Part shown: positions 19,792 through 27,895 of the stretch, in pieces
Layout of the letters: each line of letters begins with the position of its first letter
How positions within the stretch are numbered: the stretch's first letter is position 1
Source of the DNA: an uncultured Prevotella sp.
GTDB taxonomy: Bacteria > Bacteroidota > Bacteroidia > Bacteroidales > Bacteroidaceae
Length of the DNA: 64,000 bases
Assembly: GCA_905233245.1 (NCBI GenBank)
Contig: CAJODK010000014.1
Span: forward strand, 1-64,000
Direction of reading: 5' to 3'
Notes under the pieces: model-generated
Told to the model about the DNA's origin: nothing
Database searches by the model: none
The model's input: the letters and a program-made list of their open reading frames with translations, nothing else
Translations under genes and position numbers: made by a program

Positions 19792-20499
19792 ATGACAATT
19801 CTTAATATAGAAACAAGCACCGACATCTGCAGCATAGCCCTCAGCAAGGACGGCATGATACTGCATGACAAGGTAGTAGGCAACAACTCTGAGCACCACT
19901 CTCAGGCCTCTGAGCAACTCGGTTCTATGGTCGATGAAACGATGACCATCCTTGAGGACCGCCATCTGAAGCTCGACGCCGTAGCCGTCAGTTCGGGACC
20001 AGGCAGTTACACAGGTCTGCGCATCGGCGTCTCCATGGCCAAGGGCATCGCCTACGGCAGTGACGCCCGTCTCATCGCCATCCCCACGCTCGAGCTCCTT
20101 TGTGTGGCCCCCCTCTTATCCCCCCCTCAGGGGGGAGTTGGAGAGGGGCTCCTCCTCTGCCCTATGCTCGACGCCCGTCGCATGGAGGTCTATGCCGCCA
20201 TCTACGACACCTCGCTCCGTGTCGTCCGTGCCCCTCAGGCCGACGTGGTGGACGGTGAGACCTACAAGAGTTTCCTCGACGAGCACGACATCTATTTCTT
20301 TGGCAACGGAGCAGAGAAGTGCATGCCTGTCATCAACCACCCCCGCGCCCACTACCTCCCTGACATCCAACCACTTGCCAAGAACATGATGCCACTGGCA
20401 GAGAAGCGTTTCTATGCAGGGCAGTTTGAGGATGTAGCCTACTTCACACCCGAATATCTGAAGGCATATCAGGCCAAGTTACCCAAGAAATTATTGTAA
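19792..20499 (+). CDS. tsaB: tRNA threonylcarbamoyladenosine biosynthesis protein TsaB
   Basis: ILNIETSTDICSIALSKDG, AVSSGPGSYTGLRIGVSMAKGIAYG. Confidence 0.93.
   Translation: MTILNIETSTDICSIALSKDGMILHDKVVGNNSEHHSQASEQLGSMVDETMTILEDRHLKLDAVAVSSGPGSYTGLRIGVSMAKGIAYGSDARLIAIPTLELLCVAPLLSPPQGGVGEGLLLCPMLDARRMEVYAAIYDTSLRVVRAPQADVVDGETYKSFLDEHDIYFFGNGAEKCMPVINHPRAHYLPDIQPLAKNMMPLAEKRFYAGQFEDVAYFTPEYLKAYQAKLPKKLL
20110..20148. repeat. GC-rich palindromic element in frame in tsaB
   Basis: CCCCTCTTATCCCCCCCTCAGGGGGGAGTTGGAGAGGGG; encodes LLSPPQGGVGEG. Confidence 0.7.
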
Positions 20500-20580
20500 A
20501 TATTTGGTCATGCGAAGAAAAATGTGTAACTTTGCACCTCTTTTTTGTATAAAGTATAAAAAGTATAAAGTATAACGACA

Positions 20581-21930
20581 ATGAACATCAATTTTGAAAA
20601 GAACCAGAAAGCAAGCGGCGTGATGACCATCACCGTAGAGGAGATGGACTATCAGGACAACGTGCGCAAGCAGCTCAACGACTACCGCAAGAAGGCCAAC
20701 ATCCCTGGATTCCGTCCTGGTCAGGCTCCTATGGGCATGATCAAGCGCCAGATAGGTGCACAGGTCAAGGTGGACGCCATCAACCGCCTCGTAGGCGAGA
20801 AGCTCTACGAGTACGTCAAGGAGAACAAAATCAACATGCTCGGCGAACCAATGCCACACCTCGGCGAGGAACCAGTGGACCTCGACAAGGAGGCACCATA
20901 CACCCTCAAGTTTGACATCGCAGTAGCACCAGAAATCGACATCAAGCTCTCCAAGAAGAACAAGATAGCTTACTACAACATCTCTGTCGATGACAAAATG
21001 ATAGACCAGCAGGTTGACGCCTACGCATCACGCGGCGGCTCATACGAGAAGGTCGAGGCATACGAAGACAACGACATGCTCAAGGGCGACCTGCGCGAAC
21101 TCAATGCCGACGGCACCACCAAGGAAGGCGGCATCACCGTCGCTGACGCTGTCATGCTCCCCAACTACATGAAGGTAGATGAGCAGAAGGCACTCTTCCA
21201 GGGCTGCAAGGTAGGCGACATCATCACCTTCAACCCCAAGAAGGCATACCCAGAGTCAGACATCGAGGTATCATCACTCCTCAAGGTCACCAAGGAAGAG
21301 GCTGCCAACATCACCTCCGACTTCTCATACCAGGTGACAGAAATCTCACGCTACAAGAAGCACGACATCAATCAGGAACTCTTCGACCAGATATTCGGCA
21401 AGGACGCCGTAAAGGACGAGAAGGAATTCCGCCAGAAAATCAGCGACCAGCTCAAGGAGCAGCTCGACACCAACGCCGAGTACCGCTTCCTCGCTGACGT
21501 TCGCGACTACGTAGAGAAGAAGCTCGGCAAGGTAGAGTACGACGACGAACTCATGAAGCGCATCATGCTCGCCAACAACAAGGACAAGGACCAGAAGTTC
21601 GTGGACGACAACTACGAAGGCTCCGTCAAGGAACTCACCTGGCACCTCGCCAAGAACCAGCTCCTCGAGCAGTGCGAGGTCAAGATAGAAGACGCCGACG
21701 TCAAGGCAGTAGCCAAGGAGATGACCAAGATGCAGTTCGCCCAGTACAGCATGAACAACATCCCCGACGAGTACATCGACCAGTACGCCGAAGAGATGCT
21801 CAAGAAGCCAGAGCAGGTGGACCAGCTCGTCAATCAGGCAGCCGACCGCAAGCTCATGACCGCCCTCAAGGACGTCGTAGCCCTCGACGAGAAGACCATC
21901 TCCTTCGAGGACTTCCAGAAGCTCGCGTAA
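20581..21930 (+). CDS. tig: Trigger factor
   Basis: IPGFRPGQAPMGMIKRQIG, FKBP and C-terminal domains. Confidence 0.92.
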   Translation: MNINFEKNQKASGVMTITVEEMDYQDNVRKQLNDYRKKANIPGFRPGQAPMGMIKRQIGAQVKVDAINRLVGEKLYEYVKENKINMLGEPMPHLGEEPVDLDKEAPYTLKFDIAVAPEIDIKLSKKNKIAYYNISVDDKMIDQQVDAYASRGGSYEKVEAYEDNDMLKGDLRELNADGTTKEGGITVADAVMLPNYMKVDEQKALFQGCKVGDIITFNPKKAYPESDIEVSSLLKVTKEEAANITSDFSYQVTEISRYKKHDINQELFDQIFGKDAVKDEKEFRQKISDQLKEQLDTNAEYRFLADVRDYVEKKLGKVEYDDELMKRIMLANNKDKDQKFVDDNYEGSVKELTWHLAKNQLLEQCEVKIEDADVKAVAKEMTKMQFAQYSMNNIPDEYIDQYAEEMLKKPEQVDQLVNQAADRKLMTALKDVVALDEKTISFEDFQKLA

Positions 21931-21953
21931 CTACGAGCTAAGCAATAAAATCC

Positions 21954-22121
21954 AATTAACGCGTTAATTCTCGAAATTAACGCGTTAATTTTTTAAATTT
22001 ACGCGTTAATCTGAAATCGGACTCGTATTACTTGCAGAAGCTAAGCGCCTACATCTGGAAGCTAAGCACCCACACGTGGGCGCTTAGTACCCGCAAATGG
22101 AGGCTAAGCGCCCGCACCCTA
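21954..22121. repeat. 21-bp-periodic tandem array, ~8 units in two sequence families
   Basis: Units start at 21954, 21975, 21996 (AATTAACGCGTTAATTnnnnn) and 22038, 22059, 22080, 22101 (AAGCTAAGCgCC...). Confidence 0.75.
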
Positions 22122-22441
22122 CATCATTTTTTCAATTTTTGCCCATTTTCTCCCAACTTTTTTATGCGTTTTTAGACAAAAACCTCCACTCTCCACTAAT
22201 CCTCCACCACTCGCCAGCCCAGTGTTTATAAGCCTTCCCGATGACGAGTGTAGGTTTTTAGGTTGATTTGCAAAAATGTTACGCGCGTACGCGCGAAGCG
22301 ACGTGATAAAGAGCAAAAAGCGAAGTGATAACCTGTGACATTTGAAAAGAAGGATGTCACTATATGTGCGCGCTGATAATCAGCAGTTTAACCCTCAAAA
22401 GTGACAAGTGACAACCTAAATGCACAACTTCTTGTGAGAAG

Positions 22442-22618
22442 TTAAGCACAAGATAGCACGTGGATTACCCATGCGGAGTGGTTATGGTGACACAACACTC
22501 TGGCAATCTCCTTCTTGAAATACTCCAAGTCCGACTCCTTCTGACTCATCACACCTATCTTGTGACTCATTATGCTACTGATAAAAGTTTCTTCACCAGC
22601 TTCATCCATCTCCATCAT
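22442..22618 (-). CDS. 58-aa hypothetical protein (below ORF-track cutoff)
   Basis: MMEMDEAGEETFISSIMSHKIGVMSQKESDLEYFKKEIARVLCHHNHSAWVIHVLSCA*. Confidence 0.35.
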   Translation of the reverse strand: MMEMDEAGEETFISSIMSHKIGVMSQKESDLEYFKKEIARVLCHHNHSAWVIHVLSCA

Positions 22619-22661
22619 ACGTTTTGTAGTTTATAATTAGATTTTAATAGTCGCAGTTCAT

Positions 22662-23501
22662 CTACTTTCGATTCATAATTAGCTTTCCATTATAAGAATC
22701 ATATGTATTTTTGTATTTTAAAACACCCTTGATGGTATTTTTGTTTACAGGATATGCTGTTATGTATATATAATTACCATCTTCATCTGGTGCTTGCGCA
22801 ATATGTAAAGTATTGTTGTCTACCCATCCTGTTGCATTTTCGTAATTTGCTATGCGATAATTAATGAGATAGTCAATTTTAACATTGTTAGTTGTCGGAT
22901 TATGAATTAAAGTTAGACAAACATTCATCCCCCCCTCATATAAATTAGGACATTCCCAATTTCCCGTATAATCAAATCCTTGGATATTATCTTCTTGATG
23001 AGCATTGTAGGAGGAGTTGTTTGATAAAGATAAGTTAGAGGAAGCTGTTGTATGTGCAGTCTCTAGGCTTGTAGTTGGGTAAATCGTGGAATTCTGTTTT
23101 TTTTCTACTCTGTTCCAGGGAAAAGATTTCTCGATATATGTCTGTCCACGGAAAAAGTTATAAGAAGCATATTTTTTTACCTCACTTGCGCTTAGCGTCG
23201 TGACTTGAATTGGAGTTCCATTATAATAGTTACCATATTTGTCTAAGAATTGTATAATTACTGTTATAGTGTATAATCCATCATAACTTCGCCCTCTAAT
23301 TTCGTCAAACACTTCCTTTTCGACTTCCTCGTAGGTAAATCCATCAAAACTAACTTGATTAATTCCAACTATACCCATTGTTGGGCAATGCATAGTCACA
23401 TATATTTGACCATCTTGGATTTCAACATTATAATTCTTTCTTTTACAAGAATAAAGTAATAAAATACAACATGCTACAATCAGAATATTTAGAGATCTCA
23501 T
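22662..23501 (-). CDS. Hypothetical lipoprotein
   Basis: MRSLNILIVACCILLLYSCKRK: lipobox-like signal; AT-rich. Confidence 0.65.
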   Translation of the reverse strand: MRSLNILIVACCILLLYSCKRKNYNVEIQDGQIYVTMHCPTMGIVGINQVSFDGFTYEEVEKEVFDEIRGRSYDGLYTITVIIQFLDKYGNYYNGTPIQVTTLSASEVKKYASYNFFRGQTYIEKSFPWNRVEKKQNSTIYPTTSLETAHTTASSNLSLSNNSSYNAHQEDNIQGFDYTGNWECPNLYEGGMNVCLTLIHNPTTNNVKIDYLINYRIANYENATGWVDNNTLHIAQAPDEDGNYIYITAYPVNKNTIKGVLKYKNTYDSYNGKLIMNRK

Positions 23502-23574
23502 TTTTATGATGTTTATGTTGACTATAGTATAATATTTTGCATTGTCGTTTATGCAAATTTTAATCACATAATTT

Positions 23575-24360
23575 TTATTTTAAATATTCAATATATGTAT
23601 TTCTATCTAGCATCTTAAGAACTATTTTTATTACATCTTCGCCTGAAATATATACATCCATTGCATAGTCGGAAAATGTATTACCCATTAAGTCATAACC
23701 AAATCCTATAAGAGAGATTACATCCTCAGATACTTTTGTGACTCTCATTTGTTTGGGTGCCATTTGGACATTATTACCCCATAAAGGATGGTTGGTATCT
23801 AGATTATATATAGTAATAGTATACCCTTCGTTTCCATTAATATTATTTTTAATTTCAACTTGTCTATTACATCCATAGTTGTGTCCAGAAACATCAACAC
23901 CATTTTGATACCTTATATGATTTGAAGATGTGAATTTCAATTCTCCTGGTTCGGGGTTATTACTTCCAGATTTTAAAGAGTCGATGATTGATGTCTTTTT
24001 CAAAGAACTAATATCATAATTATCAAGAGTGACATCTACTAAATCAAACTCATAAGATACATCTGAAACTGGCAGTCCAAATATTTTCATGGAAGAACAT
24101 ATTGCATCAGCATGCCCTCGAAGATTTAAACCGTAGATTGCAATAGAACCTATCTTTCCTTCGTCGCCATCCGCATAAAAATCAAAACGATTTATTATCT
24201 CGCCATTTTTTTCTACTTGCAAAGATATTACACCATTAGGATTCCTGAAAGATTCGATGTTATAAGATGAATACATCGGGGTTCTTTGAAAGTTCTCATG
24301 TACGTTATTTATGAGACTTTCACTTTCTTTTGAGAAATGATTATATCCAAAACCAAACAT
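23575..24360 (-). CDS. Hypothetical protein
   Basis: 261-aa ORF, AT-rich, no recognised family. Confidence 0.55.
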   Translation of the reverse strand: MFGFGYNHFSKESESLINNVHENFQRTPMYSSYNIESFRNPNGVISLQVEKNGEIINRFDFYADGDEGKIGSIAIYGLNLRGHADAICSSMKIFGLPVSDVSYEFDLVDVTLDNYDISSLKKTSIIDSLKSGSNNPEPGELKFTSSNHIRYQNGVDVSGHNYGCNRQVEIKNNINGNEGYTITIYNLDTNHPLWGNNVQMAPKQMRVTKVSEDVISLIGFGYDLMGNTFSDYAMDVYISGEDVIKIVLKMLDRNTYIEYLK

Positions 24361-24419
24361 ATTTATACTAATGTTGGGTATCTGAGGTTTCCCTCAGATA
24401 CACATATACTTTTTTCTGG

Positions 24420-24791
24420 TTAGTTATTATTCCAAAACAAAAGAGCTTCGTGAATGTTCATTGTTGGAAAACTACTAAGCGTACATATTACTTGCCAAAG
24501 TTTCACCTCAGATGGGTCTACATCCCCATCAGAAGCCATAATAGCAGCCAAATAACCTGTTGCATACTTTTTTTGTTCGTTTGTCATGTTGGACAATGTG
24601 GCAATCGCATCACTTGCATCCATAATCTGACTGTTGGAGATAATAACAGCCGCATCATTCCCTTTAACTCCAAACTTTACTAATTCAAAAGCAATAGCAG
24701 CTTTTTCTACTTCTTCCACTTTACCATCTGCCATTGCCATAGCCACGCCCATCTTTACTAGAGCTGAAAGCTGTTTTCCATTTAAAATCAT
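24420..24791 (-). CDS. TerB-like (tellurite-resistance TerB superfamily) protein
   Basis: VAMAMADGKVEEVEKAAIAFELVKFG...YLAAIMASDGDVDPSEVKLWQVICTLSSFP helical DG repeats. Confidence 0.5.
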   Translation of the reverse strand: MILNGKQLSALVKMGVAMAMADGKVEEVEKAAIAFELVKFGVKGNDAAVIISNSQIMDASDAIATLSNMTNEQKKYATGYLAAIMASDGDVDPSEVKLWQVICTLSSFPTMNIHEALLFWNNN

Positions 24792-24869
24792 AGTATTTTA
24801 TTTACGTTTTTCCTCTAGCTCCTAAGGAAAATTTTAATGTTTAGTTTTAGGTTATAGACATACACAAAA

Positions 24870-25180
24870 AACGTGGAGCCAGTCTCTTTTGCCCGGTCCA
24901 CATTCTGAAGGCTCTCGCATCGCCCTGTTCATCCAACCGAGCAACGCTGAAAGCCCCACGCCGATGTATCATAGATGGAGGAACCTGTATAGGATACTCA
25001 CATGCAGATCTACACCTTCAAGGGGCGTTCCCGTTGCTTTGTTTTTGACGAACAGTTAGAATTTGCGAGATTCTCAGAATGTCAAAACCAAAGCGTCCAG
25101 AAAACGCCTTTTATATGTATGTATGAGCCTTTCAATCACACCGCTTCACGAAGCGGAACTTAGAACTCACGTGGCAAAGT
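24870..25180 (-). ncRNA. Possible structured RNA or long 5' leader upstream of the TerB-like gene
   Basis: Reverse-strand TAACTTTGCC box at ~25172-25181, then hairpins incl. CCGCTTCGTGAAGCGG and GTGGA..TCCAC; no good ORF. Confidence 0.3.
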
Positions 25181-25207
25181 TAAGAATTAATTTTGAAATA
25201 AACAAGA

Positions 25208-25234
25208 AAAGGAGCGAAAAATCTTCGCTCCTTT
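25208..25234. terminator. Hairpin AAGGAGCGAAAAATCTTCGCTCCTT
   Basis: Perfect stem AAGGAGCGA/TCGCTCCTT. Confidence 0.65.
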
Positions 25235-25338
25235 GTATGAAATGCCTCTCTCAGCGTACGAAATTGTAGGGTGAACAAATCTATTTTCTTTTGAATCTTA
25301 CTACCAAATTAGACAAATGAAAATTTCTACTTGCCCTA

Positions 25339-25401
25339 GCTTAGTAATAGACTTTTGTTGCTAAGTGATAGACTTTTATTGCTAAGTAATGTCGGATTGA
25401 C
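25339..25401. repeat. 21-bp tandem array, 3 units
   Basis: GCTTAGTAATAGACTTTTGTT / GCTAAGTGATAGACTTTTATT / GCTAAGTAATGTCGGATTGAC. Confidence 0.8.
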
Positions 25402-25412
25402 ACTCTTCAACT

Positions 25413-25562
25413 CATTTTACCCTCACTTACTCACCTGTTGGCTTCTATCCCGCGTAGTTACTGGGCTCAGCCAGGTGGGGGGTAAACTATTTCTCCCCCA
25501 CTCGCTTCAGCCCAGTATTCATGCGGGTTGCAGACGAGCAAGTGAGTAATTGGGGGTAAAAT
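25413..25562. repeat. ~150-bp imperfect palindrome (MITE-like or structured)
   Basis: Ends CATTTTACCCTCACTTACTCAC / AAGTGAGTAATTGGGGGTAAAATG; nested CCCGCGTA, ACTGGGCT/AGCCCAGT and GTGGGGGG/CTCCCCCAC arms. Confidence 0.6.
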
Positions 25563-25597
25563 GCAAAAAGTAGTAATGTCAAAGGTCAAAGGTAAAG

Positions 25598-26215
25598 CTA
25601 AACGCCCTGCATTGCTATTTCTGTGAGGGCTGTTTTTATTTGCTCTTCCGTTGGTGGATTATCTATCAGGTATTCCACTTCTTCTGTATAATCGATGTCT
25701 TCGAAGAAGCATAGTTGAGAACGAAACATCTTTTCTGAATACAATTGTCCGAAAATCTTTTGGGCTTCTTGTGATATTTCCTCTATATTAAAGTGATGAG
25801 TGAGAAGGAAATAGAGGTCAACGTAATCTTTCCATTTCGAACGCCTTCCTAAAGCATATGCCTTCATCGCTGCCAACTGCAACAGGGATGGCATACGGAA
25901 AATGTTCTCAAATCTCTCGCTAGGCTCTATTGGAAATGGATACTCGAAGAATGTGACCTTTACATCATTGATGATAAGATTCATCTGATCTTCCACTCTG
26001 CGCGTTACTACATAGCTATATGGAGATTTCTCAAGTTTGTCTAAGTTGCGTTTGTGATTTATATATGTTGGCTTAAACATATCGAAGTCTATAGAACGAC
26101 GATGACCGATATGCATAGCTATAGCTGTCCCACCGACAAGGTAATACTCCCTTTTGAATTGTGACATTATAGGGAGCAATTCCTGTTGTTTCTTATTTAG
26201 TATTTCGCTATGCAT
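25598..26215 (-). CDS. Nucleotidyltransferase, AbiEii/AbiGii toxin-like
   Basis: YYLVGGTAIAMHIGHRRSIDFDMF signature; LAAMKAYALGRRSKWKDYVDLYFLL. Confidence 0.75.
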   Translation of the reverse strand: MHSEILNKKQQELLPIMSQFKREYYLVGGTAIAMHIGHRRSIDFDMFKPTYINHKRNLDKLEKSPYSYVVTRRVEDQMNLIINDVKVTFFEYPFPIEPSERFENIFRMPSLLQLAAMKAYALGRRSKWKDYVDLYFLLTHHFNIEEISQEAQKIFGQLYSEKMFRSQLCFFEDIDYTEEVEYLIDNPPTEEQIKTALTEIAMQGV

Positions 26216-26468
26216 ACTTCTTTAATACCAGTGAGAAGAAGTGGTATATCTCAGGGTAGTAATTTAGTTTCTGTCTGCCATTGGCAGAAAAGAATATCTC
26301 CGCTACCCGCTTACCTCCGAGTGTGTCAACCAACTCTCTGTAATCGTCAAGCGTGCCATCATTGAGTATGCGCTCCACCAACAGGGCATCACTGATGTCC
26401 TGCTTCTTGGCTTCTGGAGTGTACCAGAAGAGGTTCTTGTGCTTCTCTATAATCTGCTGACGTGACAT
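26208..26468 (-). CDS. Putative cognate antitoxin (small protein overlapping toxin gene)
   Basis: 86 aa, overlaps toxin ORF by 8 bp, upstream in the same transcript. Confidence 0.5.
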   Translation of the reverse strand: MSRQQIIEKHKNLFWYTPEAKKQDISDALLVERILNDGTLDDYRELVDTLGGKRVAEIFFSANGRQKLNYYPEIYHFFSLVLKKYA

Positions 26469-26542
26469 ATTCGGATACTATATTATCTACACGGCAAAGG
26501 TACTAAATATTTCTGAAACCAACAAGAAAAAGGAGCGAAAAA

Positions 26543-27895
26543 TCACAGATTGATGGCCTGCATGAGTTTGACGGCATCGACGTACTGGGCGATGCCCTCG
26601 GCTACCTTCTTGGCGTCACGCATGGCATGGACTACGGTGGCCTGGCGGCCTACGACGTCACCGCCTGCGAAGATGCCCTTGCGGGTGGTCATGCCATAGG
26701 GGACTTCTCGGGTGACGAGGTATTTGTGTTCGTCGTTCTCGAGTCCCTCGGTGGTGCGTACTATCTTGGTGTGGGGCGTGGCACCGATTGCCATGATGAT
26801 ATTGTCGGCAGGGAGGGTCTGGATGACGGGCTCCTTGTCGGGCTCACGGGTTTCGAGCACTATCTCCCGGATGTCAAGTTGGTCATCGACGTGTATCTCC
26901 TTGATGGCGCTCCACCAGTTGAAGTGGACGCCCTCGGCGAGGGCATCTTCATACTCTGCATGGAGGGCTGCCATGGTGTCTATGCCTTTGTGATAGATGA
27001 CTTCTACCGACGAGGCTCCTATGCGGAGCGACGAACGGGAGGCGTCCATGGCGGTGTTGCCGCAACCGATAATCCATACCTTGGCGCCTTCATCGACGGG
27101 TATCTCATTGCGCGCCATGAATCCCTCGGAGATGAGTTCGATGCGACGCAGATAGTGGGTGGCGAGGCGGATGCGCCTGAGGTCGGCGCAGTGGAGGTCG
27201 TCACGGAGTTTGCCGTTCTGATAGATGGGTATCTCGAGGGACTTGGGTTTGCTGGTGCCTGTACCGATGAAGATTGCATCGAAGCCCTGTGCGAAGAGGT
27301 CATCGACGGTGGTGTCAACGCCGATGTGGTAGCCACGATGGATGATGACGCCCATCTTCTCGATATGGCGTATCTCGCGTGCCACGACTTCCTTGGGCAG
27401 GCGGTATTCGGGGATGCCGTAGCGCAGCATGCCGCCGCACTGATTCTCCATCTCGAAGACCTCCACGGCGAAGCCCATCCTGCTGAGGTCACCAGCTACG
27501 GTGATGCCCGCTGGTCCTGCTCCGATGACGGCCACCTTGCCGCGTGTCTTCTCCGTGATGTCCTCGTGAGTGAGGCCGTTCTCGGAGTCGAAGTCGGCGA
27601 TGAAGCGCTCCAGTTTGCCGATGCTGACGGGACGGTCTTTCTTGCCCAGGACGCAGGAGCCCTCGCACTGTTTCTCATGTCCGCAGACACGGCCGCAGAC
27701 GGCAGGCAGATTGCTCTTGGCGCGTATGATAGAGATGGCGTTACCGAGGTTGCCCTTCCTGAGTTCGTGTATCCAGTCGGGGATATCGTTCTCTATGGGG
27801 CATCCTTTCTTACACTGTGGCACTTTGCAGTGCAGGCATCGCTGTGCTTCCTGTATGGCTTCCGCCATGGTGAAGCGGTCGTGAATTTCGTTCAT
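26543..27895 (-). CDS. NAD(P)-binding FAD oxidoreductase, glutamate synthase small-subunit (GltD/NfnL) family
   Basis: CLHCKVPQCKKGCPIENDIPDWI, AVIGAGPAGITVAGDLSRMG, MAIGATPHTKI, GGDVVGRQATVVHAMRDAKKVAEGI. Confidence 0.85.
   Translation of the reverse strand: MNEIHDRFTMAEAIQEAQRCLHCKVPQCKKGCPIENDIPDWIHELRKGNLGNAISIIRAKSNLPAVCGRVCGHEKQCEGSCVLGKKDRPVSIGKLERFIADFDSENGLTHEDITEKTRGKVAVIGAGPAGITVAGDLSRMGFAVEVFEMENQCGGMLRYGIPEYRLPKEVVAREIRHIEKMGVIIHRGYHIGVDTTVDDLFAQGFDAIFIGTGTSKPKSLEIPIYQNGKLRDDLHCADLRRIRLATHYLRRIELISEGFMARNEIPVDEGAKVWIIGCGNTAMDASRSSLRIGASSVEVIYHKGIDTMAALHAEYEDALAEGVHFNWWSAIKEIHVDDQLDIREIVLETREPDKEPVIQTLPADNIIMAIGATPHTKIVRTTEGLENDEHKYLVTREVPYGMTTRKGIFAGGDVVGRQATVVHAMRDAKKVAEGIAQYVDAVKLMQAINL

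Noticed and set aside
21954-22121. CRISPR array interpretation of the 21-bp units
   Set aside because: No repeat/spacer alternation, units contiguous and diverged, no cas genes in the window.
25355-25549. 64-aa ORF MLLSDRLLLLSNVGLTLF... across the 21-bp array and palindrome
   Set aside because: Lies over repeats; the 21-bp period makes an apparent heptapeptide repeat; no start signals or family resemblance.
26543-27895. Orphan GltD without GltB as a novelty
   Set aside because: Stand-alone GltD/NfnL-like oxidoreductases are common; large subunit may be elsewhere.
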